A stretch of 64,000 nt of DNA from Mesorhizobium zhangyense (lineage in GTDB: Bacteria > Pseudomonadota > Alphaproteobacteria > Rhizobiales > Rhizobiaceae), in contig NZ_JAAKZG010000005.1 of assembly GCF_011045115.1 (NCBI RefSeq), forward strand, positions 124,001 through 188,000, in the 5' to 3' direction. The notes beneath the pieces were generated by a model. It saw only the letters and a program-made list of their open reading frames with translations, had not been told where the DNA came from and made no database searches. Shown here piece after piece: positions 8,451 through 17,200 of the stretch (within the stretch, counting starts at the first letter, position 1; each line of letters begins with the position of its first letter). The translations under genes and the position numbers were made by a program.

Positions 8451-10166
8451 TTATGCTGCGTCGGCTGCAGGCTTCTGCGCGGCGATGGGAAGCGTCGTAC
8501 CCTGAGGCACGACGCGCACCTTGAGTGGCAGTGCCCGTCCGCGAATGTCGATGTCACAAATTTCGAGGGTGGACAGGTCGAGCCCGGACAGCTGAACGAC
8601 CGTTTCGGAGACGACGACCGTGGCGTTGAACTCCTTGGCTGCCAGTTCGAGGCGGCTGGCGATATTGACCGTGTCGCCGACCGCCGTCACGCCCATGACA
8701 TCGCGGTAGCCCATCGCGCCGACGATCGCGGGGCCGGCGTGGATGCCGATCGCGACCCGAAGCGGTGAGCTTATCTCGCCGGCCAGATCGTCATTGAGCT
8801 GCTCGAGATCCCTGATGATGGCGGCTGCGGCGGCAAGCGCCTGCCGGCACGCCTCGACATTGGTCGTGTCCACGCCGAACAGGGCCATGGCGCCATCGCC
8901 GATGAACTTGTCCATCCTGCCGCCGGCCTGTTCGACAGCCTTTCCGACCATGGCGAAATAGCGGTTGAGAAGGAAGACGATGTCGAAGGGCAGGCGATGG
9001 TCGGCGAGGCCGGTAAAATTTCGGATATCGCAGAACAGCACCGCGACCTCCCTTTCGCGGCCCGGTATCACCGGCTGTCCGGGCAGGAGCAGGCGATTGC
9101 GGTCAGGCACCAGCAGCGGCGTCACGCTGACATTGCCGGTCGGGCGCAGCTGGCAGGCCAGCCGCACGTCCGGATCGGCCCCCAGCCGCTTGAGAGTTGC
9201 CTGCTCGACTGAATTGGGCGACGGCAGATTTTCCAGACCCTCGGAAACCTTGATCCGGCAGGTCGAGCAGCGTCCCTTGCCACCGCAGACCGCATAATGC
9301 GGGATGCCGCCGACACGGCTTGCTTCCAGAACGCTGTATCCCCGGGCAACGCGAACGACATGACCGTCGGAATAACGGACCTCGATGAGGTTGCGCCTTT
9401 CCCGGTACGCTCGCAGTGCGCGCAGCGCGAACACGCCGGCGAGCAGGCCGCCGAAGCCGAGATAAACGCTTCGGATCAGCATTTCCTTGATCTGCTTGTC
9501 GGCGGCGATGACCGGCGCGTTGATGGGCGGCGGCGTTGCCCCGATCGAAGCGATGGTCCTGCCGCCTTCGACGAAGCCGAGCAGCGCCAGTACCGGAACA
9601 AGCACGGCGACAATCAGCAGCCAGGGCGCGACCCGCGGGTACCAATGGCGGTAACGCAGCCAGAAATAAAGGCCGAGACAGCCATGCACCCATATTACGA
9701 TCGTGGCGACGGACTGCCTCACCCCACCTATGGGAGAGGCAACCCAGAGCGTTCGCAGGACATATCGGTAACTGTCCTCGACGCCGGTCAATGTGTGAAA
9801 AACCCGCGTTCCGATGACATGTTCGGCAATCAGCAGCGGAATGGCGAAGCCGAGAACGATCTGGAATATCTCGCGCATCGGCATGATGAGCCCGCGCTTG
9901 CGGTAGAGTGAGAGCAGCGCCAGCGCGAAATGGACGGACACCGAGCCATAGAGCGCGACAGTACCCAGAGGATTGCGCCAGATCAGCAGGAACCAAGGAC
10001 GCATGGTCTCCGCCGCCGGCAGCGAGATCAGCAGGAGTGCATGATTCATCAGATGCATGGTGACGAATGACATCAGCACCATGCCGGAGACGAGCCGCGC
10101 TGTCCGCAAATTCCTGTCGGAAAGTAGTCTTCTTACCGGGGCCTGCGATAATTGCGGTGCGGCCAT
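8451..10166 (-). CDS. cyaC: Membrane adenylate cyclase with diheme anchor and [2Fe-2S] domain (CyaC-like)
   Basis: A 571-residue class III adenylate cyclase in three parts. Residues 20-250 form about six membrane helices with several in-membrane histidines (H38, H42, H79, H116, H124, H161), like the heme-b anchor of succinate:quinone oxidoreductases. Residues 260-350 form a ferredoxin-like domain with C294-x5-C300-x2-C303 and C338. Residues 370-560 are the cyclase, with metal aspartates D380 and D424, the ATP-selecting pair K420/D498, and N501/R505. Sinorhizobium meliloti CyaC is reported to have this architecture and to respond to quinone redox state. The same cAMP-producing, respiration-sensing role is inferred here. 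It diverges from typA. Confidence 0.85.
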   Translation of the reverse strand: MAAPQLSQAPVRRLLSDRNLRTARLVSGMVLMSFVTMHLMNHALLLISLPAAETMRPWFLLIWRNPLGTVALYGSVSVHFALALLSLYRKRGLIMPMREIFQIVLGFAIPLLIAEHVIGTRVFHTLTGVEDSYRYVLRTLWVASPIGGVRQSVATIVIWVHGCLGLYFWLRYRHWYPRVAPWLLIVAVLVPVLALLGFVEGGRTIASIGATPPPINAPVIAADKQIKEMLIRSVYLGFGGLLAGVFALRALRAYRERRNLIEVRYSDGHVVRVARGYSVLEASRVGGIPHYAVCGGKGRCSTCRIKVSEGLENLPSPNSVEQATLKRLGADPDVRLACQLRPTGNVSVTPLLVPDRNRLLLPGQPVIPGREREVAVLFCDIRNFTGLADHRLPFDIVFLLNRYFAMVGKAVEQAGGRMDKFIGDGAMALFGVDTTNVEACRQALAAAAAIIRDLEQLNDDLAGEISSPLRVAIGIHAGPAIVGAMGYRDVMGVTAVGDTVNIASRLELAAKEFNATVVVSETVVQLSGLDLSTLEICDIDIRGRALPLKVRVVPQGTTLPIAAQKPAADAA

Positions 10167-10322
10167 ATGCTGTTGTTTCGCTCCTCGCCTGGAACACAGG
10201 GTTTAAGGCTGCGTGCTTTACAGTCAATAAGCGCCTGCCGTCACTTCCGGTCAATTCGCGGTTATCCGGGCTGGAAAACGCCACGAAACCGCGCCTTGCA
10301 TGGCTGCCCTGCGCCGTCCCCC

Positions 10323-10338
10323 TTTCGCAATTGCGAAA
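10323..10338. promoter_or_regulatory. 16-bp perfect palindrome between cyaC and typA
   Basis: TTTCGCAATTGCGAAA is a perfect 16-bp palindrome in the divergent gap, 75 bp before the typA ATG and about 160 bp before the cyaC start. It has the size and symmetry of a dimeric regulator site. No regulator can be named. Confidence 0.4.
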
Positions 10339-10412
10339 AACCATGTAAGAGCGCGCGCAAATGAAACGCGGCGCGTCGCCAGGCTGTGCCCGCAACCCTC
10401 CCGAGTGAAAAC

Positions 10413-12242
10413 ATGAAACTTCGCAACATCGCGATCATCGCGCACGTCGACCATGGGAAGACAACCCTTGTCGACCAGCTTCTCAAGCAGGCTGGCTCGT
10501 TCCGAGAAAACCAGCGCGTGGCCGAACGCGCGATGGATTCGAACGATCTCGAAAAGGAACGCGGCATCACCATCCTTGCCAAGGCGACCTCGGTCGACTG
10601 GAAGGACACGCGCGTCAATATCGTCGATACGCCCGGCCACGCCGATTTCGGCGGCGAGGTGGAACGCATCCTGTCGATGGTGGATTCGGCCATCGTGCTG
10701 GTCGACGCTGCCGAAGGCCCGATGCCGCAGACCAAGTTCGTCGTCGGCAAGGCGCTGAAGGTTGGGCTCAGGCCGATCGTCGTCATCAACAAGATCGACC
10801 GCCCCGACGCGCGCCATGTCGAGGTCGTCAACGAGGTGTTCGATCTCTTCGCCGCACTCGACGCCACCGACGAGCAGCTCGACTTCCCGATCCTCTACGG
10901 TTCGGGCCGCGATGGCTGGGTGTCGGAAAACCCGGAGGGGCCGAAAGACCAGGGCCTGGCGCCGCTGTTCGACCTGATCCTCAAGCATGTGCCCGCACCG
11001 ACGGTCCACCCCGGCCCGTTCCGCATGATCGGCACGCTGCTCGAAGCCAATCCGTTTCTCGGCCGCATCATCACCGGGCGCATCGAGTCTGGTACATTGA
11101 AGTCGAACCAGCCGGTCAAGGTGCTGCACAATGACGGGACGGTCGTGGAGACCGGGCGCGTATCGAAGATCCTTGCTTTTCGCGGGCTTGAGCGCCAGCC
11201 GATCGACGAGGCGCAGGCAGGGGACATCGTAGCCATTGCCGGTCTTTCCAAGGGCACCGTCGCCGACACCTTCTGCGATCCGGCCGTGACCGAGCCGCTG
11301 CATGCCCAGCCGATCGATCCGCCGACCGTCACCATGTCGTTCATCGTCAATGACAGCCCGCTTGCCGGCACCGAAGGCGACAAGGTGACCAGCCGCGTCA
11401 TCCGCGACCGCCTCCTGCGCGAAGCGGAAGGCAATGTTGCGCTGAAGATCGAGGAATCGGCGGACAAGGACTCCTACTTCGTATCCGGCCGCGGCGAATT
11501 GCAGCTGGCCGTTCTGATCGAGACGATGCGCCGCGAAGGTTTTGAGCTTGCCGTGTCGCGTCCGCGCGTCGTCATGCAGACGGGCGAAAACGGCGAATTG
11601 CTGGAGCCGGTCGAAGAAGTCGTCATCGACGTCGATGAAGAACATGCCGGCGTCGTCGTGCAGAAGATGTCGGAGCGCAAGGCCGAAATGGTCGAACTGC
11701 GCCCCTCCGGCGGCAACCGCCAGCGCATCGTCTTCCACGCGCCGACGCGCGGCCTGATCGGCTACCAGTCGGAACTGCTCACCGACACGCGCGGCACGGC
11801 AGTGATGAACCGCCTATTCCATGCCTACGAGCCCTACAAGGGCGAGCTGCCCGGCCGCACCAACGGCGTGCTGATCTCCAACGATCAGGGCGAGTCGGTG
11901 GCGTTTGCCATGTGGAACCTAGAAGATCGTGGCCCGATGGTCATCGAAGCCGGCGTCAAGGTCTATCAAGGCATGATCATCGGCATCCACAGCCGTGACA
12001 ACGACCTCGAGGTCAACGTGCTGAAGGGCAAAAAGCTGACCAACATCCGCGCCGCCGGCAAGGACGAGGCCGTCAAGCTGACCCCGCCGATCCGCATGAC
12101 GCTGGAGCGTGCTCTGGCCTGGATCCAGGACGACGAACTGGTCGAAGTGACGCCGAAGACCATCCGCCTGCGCAAGCTCTATCTCGACCCGAACGAGCGC
12201 AAGCGCTTCGAGAAGTCATCGAAGACGGCAGGGGCTGCTTAA
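10413..12242 (+). CDS. typA: Ribosome-associated translational GTPase TypA/BipA
   Basis: A 609-residue EF-G-like GTPase that binds 70S ribosomes and assists 50S assembly and stress adaptation. G1 is AHVDHGKTT (residues 10-18), G3 [12 protein letters not shown]4 NKID; the C-terminal half has the BipA-specific domains ([16 protein letters not shown]). I start at the ATG giving [15 protein letters not shown], which matches the family N-terminus; a GTG 27 bases upstream would add an unconserved MPATLPSEN. The gene is transcribed away from cyaC and followed by a palindromic mosaic element. Confidence 0.95.
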   Translation: MKLRNIAIIAHVDHGKTTLVDQLLKQAGSFRENQRVAERAMDSNDLEKERGITILAKATSVDWKDTRVNIVDTPGHADFGGEVERILSMVDSAIVLVDAAEGPMPQTKFVVGKALKVGLRPIVVINKIDRPDARHVEVVNEVFDLFAALDATDEQLDFPILYGSGRDGWVSENPEGPKDQGLAPLFDLILKHVPAPTVHPGPFRMIGTLLEANPFLGRIITGRIESGTLKSNQPVKVLHNDGTVVETGRVSKILAFRGLERQPIDEAQAGDIVAIAGLSKGTVADTFCDPAVTEPLHAQPIDPPTVTMSFIVNDSPLAGTEGDKVTSRVIRDRLLREAEGNVALKIEESADKDSYFVSGRGELQLAVLIETMRREGFELAVSRPRVVMQTGENGELLEPVEEVVIDVDEEHAGVVVQKMSERKAEMVELRPSGGNRQRIVFHAPTRGLIGYQSELLTDTRGTAVMNRLFHAYEPYKGELPGRTNGVLISNDQGESVAFAMWNLEDRGPMVIEAGVKVYQGMIIGIHSRDNDLEVNVLKGKKLTNIRAAGKDEAVKLTPPIRMTLERALAWIQDDELVEVTPKTIRLRKLYLDPNERKRFEKSSKTAGAA

Positions 12243-12252
12243 GCACTGAATT

Positions 12253-12456
12253 CACCCTCCCCCTTGAGGGGGTGAGGAGCGGTTCGCGAAGCGAACGAAA
12301 AGCCAACGATTTGGCTTTTCGAGTGACGAACGCCCGGAGCCCTAGCGTAGGGCCGGGTGGGGTCGCTGCGGCAGTGCTCGACGCTCCTTTGTGTCCAGCG
12401 CTGCCTTGACCGACCCCCTCTGGCGCTTTGCGCCATCTCCCCCTCAAGGGGGGAGA
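12253..12456. repeat. RIME-like palindromic intergenic mosaic, copy A
   Basis: About 200 bp built of adjacent hairpins: CCCCC-TTGA-GGGGG at the left end, GTTCGC/GCGAAC, a long AAAAGCCAA/TTGGCTTTT stem at about 12297-12318, CCCGG/CCGGG around GCCCTA/TAGGGC, and CTCCCCC-TCAA-GGGGGGAG at the right end. The right half shares its module order with three other elements in this window. The AAAAGCC stem with its T-run may also terminate typA. Confidence 0.7.
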
Positions 12457-12519
12457 AAACGCTGGTGCGCTTCATCCGCAATCGGCATATTCTCCGACGC
12501 CTTGCCCGGAGGATCATCC

Positions 12520-13131
12520 ATGGAACCCACATCCCTTCTCATCTTCGCAGGCGCGCTGCTGGTCGCCGCTGGCTCGCCCGGTCCCAGCGTTGCGGCACTT
12601 GTCGCGCGGGTGATCTCGAAGGGTTTTCGCGATGTGCTGCCCTTCCTGGCCGCAATGTGGATCGGCGAGGCGATCTGGCTGTCGCTGGCGGTGTTCGGGC
12701 TCGCCGTCGTGGCGCAGAGCTTTCATCTCGCCTTCGTTATCGTGAAATGGGCGGGCGTGGCCTATCTCGCTTACCTTGCCTGGAAGATGTGGACGGCCCC
12801 TGTCGCGGTGCGCGACGGCGAGATGCCGCGCGAGGATTCGCCCGTAAAACTGTTCTTCGCCGGCATGGCCGTGACGCTCGGCAACCCAAAGATCATGATG
12901 TTCTATCTGGCGCTGCTGCCGACCATCATCGACCTCGCCTCGGTCAGCGTCGTCGGCTGGGTCGAACTGACGCTGACCATGGGAATAGTGCTGGTCGCCA
13001 TAGACATCGCCTGGGTCATCGCAGCCGCGCAAGCGCGCCGGCTGCTGAAAAGCCAGCGCGCCATGAAGATCGCCAACCGCGTCAGCGCCACGACCATGGC
13101 GGGTGCTGCCGCCGCAATCGCGGCGCGATAA
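12520..13131 (+). CDS. LysE family amino-acid/metabolite exporter
   Basis: A 203-residue inner-membrane exporter of the LysE/RhtB family with about six hydrophobic helices. The N-terminus FAGALLVAAGSPGPSVAALV contains the family's P-G-P motif after helix 1, and GMAVTLGNPKIMMFYLALLP carries the conserved N-P-K motif. I start at ATG 12520 (MEPTSLLIF), behind a CCCGGAGGATC ribosome-binding site; longer in-frame starts run into the repeat element and are not credible. The exported compound cannot be predicted. It is a single gene facing the YCII gene. Confidence 0.87.
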   Translation: MEPTSLLIFAGALLVAAGSPGPSVAALVARVISKGFRDVLPFLAAMWIGEAIWLSLAVFGLAVVAQSFHLAFVIVKWAGVAYLAYLAWKMWTAPVAVRDGEMPREDSPVKLFFAGMAVTLGNPKIMMFYLALLPTIIDLASVSVVGWVELTLTMGIVLVAIDIAWVIAAAQARRLLKSQRAMKIANRVSATTMAGAAAAIAAR

Positions 13132-13140
13132 CTGCCGAAA

Positions 13141-13467
13141 CTACATGCTCATCTCGATGATCGGCGCGATCTCGATGCTGCAGTTGGGCGCCGACAGGAT
13201 CGGGCAGCCCTTGGCCTTGCTGGCGGCATCGTCGATGTCTTTCGCCTCGATGATTGAATAGCCGCCGGTCGGGTTCGAGCCGCCATTGTTCTCGACCTTG
13301 CCGCCGGGCAGCACCGTTTTCGACATGCCGACAGGATTGCCACCATCGACCACCGCCGCGCCCAGGCTACCGAACCAGCCGGTCCAGGCGTCCATCACTT
13401 CCTTCTTCTCGGCTTCGGTTTCCGGCATCTTTCCGGAGCCATGATAGACGTAGAGAAATTTCGCCAT
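13141..13467 (-). CDS. YCII-related domain protein
   Basis: A 108-residue protein of the YCII superfamily (ferredoxin-like alpha-beta fold, role generally unknown). It begins MAKFLYVYHGSGKMPETEAE and ends with the strand IEIAPIIEMSM. The ATG has an excellent GGGAGGA ribosome-binding site 6-7 bases upstream; an in-frame start 90 bases earlier would add an Arg-rich tail and is rejected. Members in rhizobia resemble the PhnB/DGPF-type small proteins found near sigma factors, but no sigma gene is adjacent here. Confidence 0.75.
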   Translation of the reverse strand: MAKFLYVYHGSGKMPETEAEKKEVMDAWTGWFGSLGAAVVDGGNPVGMSKTVLPGGKVENNGGSNPTGGYSIIEAKDIDDAASKAKGCPILSAPNCSIEIAPIIEMSM

Positions 13468-13562
13468 GCCAGTCCTCCCATCTTGTCCGTTGGGAACCCC
13501 GCCACGCCGGCGCCGGCCGACAAGCGCCGGCACCACGATCATTATTTTAGAGATCACCGAAA

Positions 13563-13599
13563 TAAGCCAATCAACAATGATGGCCGAATGATTGGCTTA
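13563..13599. repeat. 11-bp perfect inverted repeat
   Basis: TAAGCCAATCA (13563-13573) and TGATTGGCTTA (13589-13599) are exact reverse complements separated by 15 bp. The right arm overlaps the stop codon of the Cys-rich orphan gene. On that strand the stem is followed by TTT, so it may terminate that gene; it also lies in the upstream region of the YCII gene. Confidence 0.55.
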
Positions 13600-14028
13600 A
13601 ACGCTTTCGATCAAATGCAGCGATGGTGAGTAGCCTATCTTCCATCCGGCAATACAACCCAGCACTCCGCATGAGGCACACCGCACGCCGAGGTAGAGCC
13701 AACGTATTGCCTCGCGGTCCGGATAAAGTGAGAAGCCAACCCCAATATTTGCTTGTTCCGAGTTGCACTCAGTACAAACGTAACCGTCAGCGCTTGCCTC
13801 ATCCCAATATTCTTCGCTGTCGCAAATGAAGCTCTCCTGACCGCAGTCGGCGCATGTTTTTTGGGCGGCATCCTCGTTTGTTTTCAGAAGAAATTTTTCC
13901 GAGCCGCATTTGCATCCGCATAGCCCAAATTCGTCGACTTCATATGCGTCCGCATAGGCTTCCAAATAGGGCCGGATATCGCCGGACTGGCTTCCGACCC
14001 ACCAGCGCCCTGAGTCATCTATCGTCAT
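13597..14028 (-). CDS. Cys-rich protein of unknown function (possible zinc ribbons)
   Basis: A 143-residue protein that I do not recognise. It contains repeated cysteine pairs, CGCKCG, CADCG, CTEC and CASCG, spaced as in zinc-ribbon or knuckle proteins, separated by acidic and aromatic stretches (EEYWDEASADGYV). No signal peptide is seen. Codon use is visibly more AT-rich than in its neighbours and the gene stands alone between the YCII gene and glutamate dehydrogenase, which suggests recent acquisition. A role in metal binding is plausible but unproven. Confidence 0.55.
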   Translation of the reverse strand: MTIDDSGRWWVGSQSGDIRPYLEAYADAYEVDEFGLCGCKCGSEKFLLKTNEDAAQKTCADCGQESFICDSEEYWDEASADGYVCTECNSEQANIGVGFSLYPDREAIRWLYLGVRCASCGVLGCIAGWKIGYSPSLHLIESV

Positions 14029-14233
14029 TTACCCTCGCCCAGAGGCCGTTGTCGTTCAATTCGACACTGTGAAGCTAGGATGCTGTAATTTTCAAATCCA
14101 GTGCCGTAATTCTGTCGCCGATCCCGCGTCATCTGCCCTTCATAAGAAGTTCGCATTTTGCGTTGATGGCATGTCGCCAAACGCGGTTCATCTGCTACGA
14201 TAGTCGCAAAAGAATATGACGGGGGAGATTTCC

Positions 14234-17200
14234 ATGGCATCCGGTCTCAAATCCAGAACCGCAGCGAAAAAAGCTCCTCCAGCCAAGAAGGTTGCCACGA
14301 CAAAGACCGCCGACAGATCCGTTCAGCTGGCGGATTATCTTCTGGCCCGTGCGCCTGCCGAAGACGTCGCCGCCTATGAGGCGACGGCACTCGCCAAGGC
14401 CGCCGAACTGGCCGGCCGCGCGGTGGCAAAGCACAAGAAGGGCGAATGCGTCGTCGCCATCGACCGCGATGCCGGCGTGTCTGTCGGCGACAGGCCGCTG
14501 ACCGTCGTCACCGTCGTCAACGACAACATGCCGTTCCTGTTCGATTCGGTGCTGGGTGAAATCACCGACACGGCGGGCGAACCTGCCTTCGTGACCCATC
14601 CGGTCATCGCCGTGAAGCACGGCAAGGGCGGCGTCGAGGCGATACTGGGTGAGGGCGGTGCGGGCAAGGGCGACCAGGGCGCCGACCGGCTGAGCGTCAT
14701 CCACGTTCACATCCGCGCGCTGAGCGAGGATCAGGCCAAGGGGTTGGAAGAGCGGCTGAAGCGCGTGCTTTCGCAGGTGCGCGATGCCGTCAACGACTGG
14801 AAGCCGATGCTGGCGCGGCTGGACCAGGCTATCTCCGAATTCCGCTATGCGCCGATCCCGCTCGACAAGGATGCGGTGACGGAAGCGATCGCTTTTCTCG
14901 AATGGCTGCGCGACGACAATTTTACCTTCCTCGGCATGCGCGAGTTCCGCTACACCGGCGGCGAGAAGAGCGGCACGCTCGACCGCGCCGGCAAGCCGGG
15001 GCTTGGCATCTTGCGCGATCCCGACGTGATGGTGCTGCGCCGCGAGATCGACGGCGACAACACGACGACGCCGGAAATCCGCGCCTTCCTGCACGGGCCG
15101 GATCCGCTGATCGTCACCAAGGCCAATGCCAAGTCGGTGGTGCACCGGCGCATCTATCTCGACTATGTCGGGGTGAAAACCTATGACGCCAAAGGCCGGC
15201 TTGCCGGCGAGTTGCGCATGGTCGGCCTGTTCACATCGTCTGCCTATACGCGCTCGGTGATGAAGATTCCCTATCTGCGCTCCAAGGCGCAGACGGTCGT
15301 CACCAAGTCCGGCTTCGACCCGGCCGATCATTCCGGCAAGGCACTGATCAACGTGCTGGAGAGCTATCCGCGCGACGAACTGTTCCAGGTGGCCGTGCCG
15401 ACGCTGCGCAAGCATTCGGAGGCGATCCTCGGCCTGGTCGAGCGGCCGCGCGTGCGGGCGCTGGTGCGCGTCGACCAGTTCGACCGCTTCGTGTCGGTGC
15501 TGGTCTTCGTGCCGCGCGACCGCTACGATTCGGTGGCGCGCGAGAAGATCGGCGCTTATCTAAAGACCGTGTTCGAAGGACGCGTCTCGGCCTATTATCC
15601 GGCCTTCCCGGAAGGCGGGCTGGCGCGTGTCCACTTCATCATCGGCCGCTCCGGCGGCAAGACGCCCAAGGTCGAGCAGAAGACGATCGAAGCGGCGATC
15701 CGCGACATCGTGCGGACGTGGGAAGACGCGATGGCGGAGACTGCTGCGACTTCCGGCGCGGATTCCGGCCTGACCGCGATCGCCAACCGTTTCCCCGAGA
15801 GCTACCGCAACAGTTTCACCCCGGCTGAGGCGCTGGTCGATGCGCAGCAGATCGCATCGCTCAGCGCCGAAAGCCCGATCGCCATCGATTATTACCGCCA
15901 CGCTGGGCAGAGCCCGGAGCAGGCGGCGCTGAAAATCTATCATTACGGCGCGCCGGTGGCGCTGTCGCGGCGTGTGCCGGTACTGGAAAACACCGGCTTC
16001 CGGGTGATCAGCGAGCGCACCTTCGAGGTCGGCGACGAGGCGGCCGGCATGGTCTTCGTCCACGACATGGATCTGGAAAATTCCTTCGGCAAGCCGATCG
16101 ACCTTTCCGATGGCGGCGCGCTGTTCGAGGAGGTGTTCCTGTCGGTGTGGCGCGGCGACGCCGACAATGACGGCTACAACGCGCTCGCCCAGACGGCGGC
16201 GCTGCCGTCGACGTCCATCGGCATATTGCGCGCCTATGGCCGTTATTTGCAGCAGGCCGGTATTCCGCAGAGCCAGGATTTCATTGCCGCCGCCCTCAAC
16301 CGCTACCCGCAGATCGCGCGCGCACTGTTTGACCTCTTCGTCGCCCGCTTCGACCCCAAGGCCAAGGATGGCGACGTTACTGCCAAGCACCTGAAGGCTG
16401 CGATCAAGGACGCGCTGGAGCAGGTGCCGAACATCGATGACGACACGATCATCAGGCGCTACGCCAATCTGATCGAAGCCTCGCTGCGCACCAATCATTT
16501 CGTTGCCGGCATTAGGGAAAAGGGCCAGTCGCTGGCGATCAAGCTCGATTCGCGCAATGTCGACGGCCTGCCGGAGCCACGGCCGTGGCGCGAAATCTTC
16601 GTCTATGGCTCGGAGGTCGAGGGCGTGCATCTGCGCTTCGGCCCGGTTGCGCGCGGCGGTCTGCGCTGGTCGGACCGGGCGCAGGACTACCGCACCGAGG
16701 TGCTGGGGCTGGTAAAGGCGCAGCAGGTGAAGAACGCCGTGATCGTGCCGGTCGGCGCCAAGGGCGGCTTCTTTCCCAAGCGCTCGCCTGTCGGCGGAAC
16801 GCGCGAGGCTGTGTTCGAGGCGGGCAAGAGCGCCTATATCAATTTCGTCTCCAGCCTGCTGTCGATCACCGACAATCTCGATGGCGACATGGTGGTGCCG
16901 CCGAAAAGCACGATAAGGCGCGACACCGATGATCCCTATTTCGTCGTCGCCGCCGACAAAGGCACCGCGACCTTCTCCGACACGGCGAATTCGATCAGCG
17001 AGGCGCACGGCTTCTGGCTTGATGATGCCTTCGCTTCCGGCGGTTCGGCCGGATACGACCACAAGAAGATGGGCATCACCGCCAAGGGTGCGTGGGAGGC
17101 GGTGAAGCGGCATTTCCGCGAGATGAACCGCGATATCCAGACCTCGCCGTTCAGCGTCGTCGGCGTCGGCGACATGTCGGGCGACGTCTTCGGCAATGGC

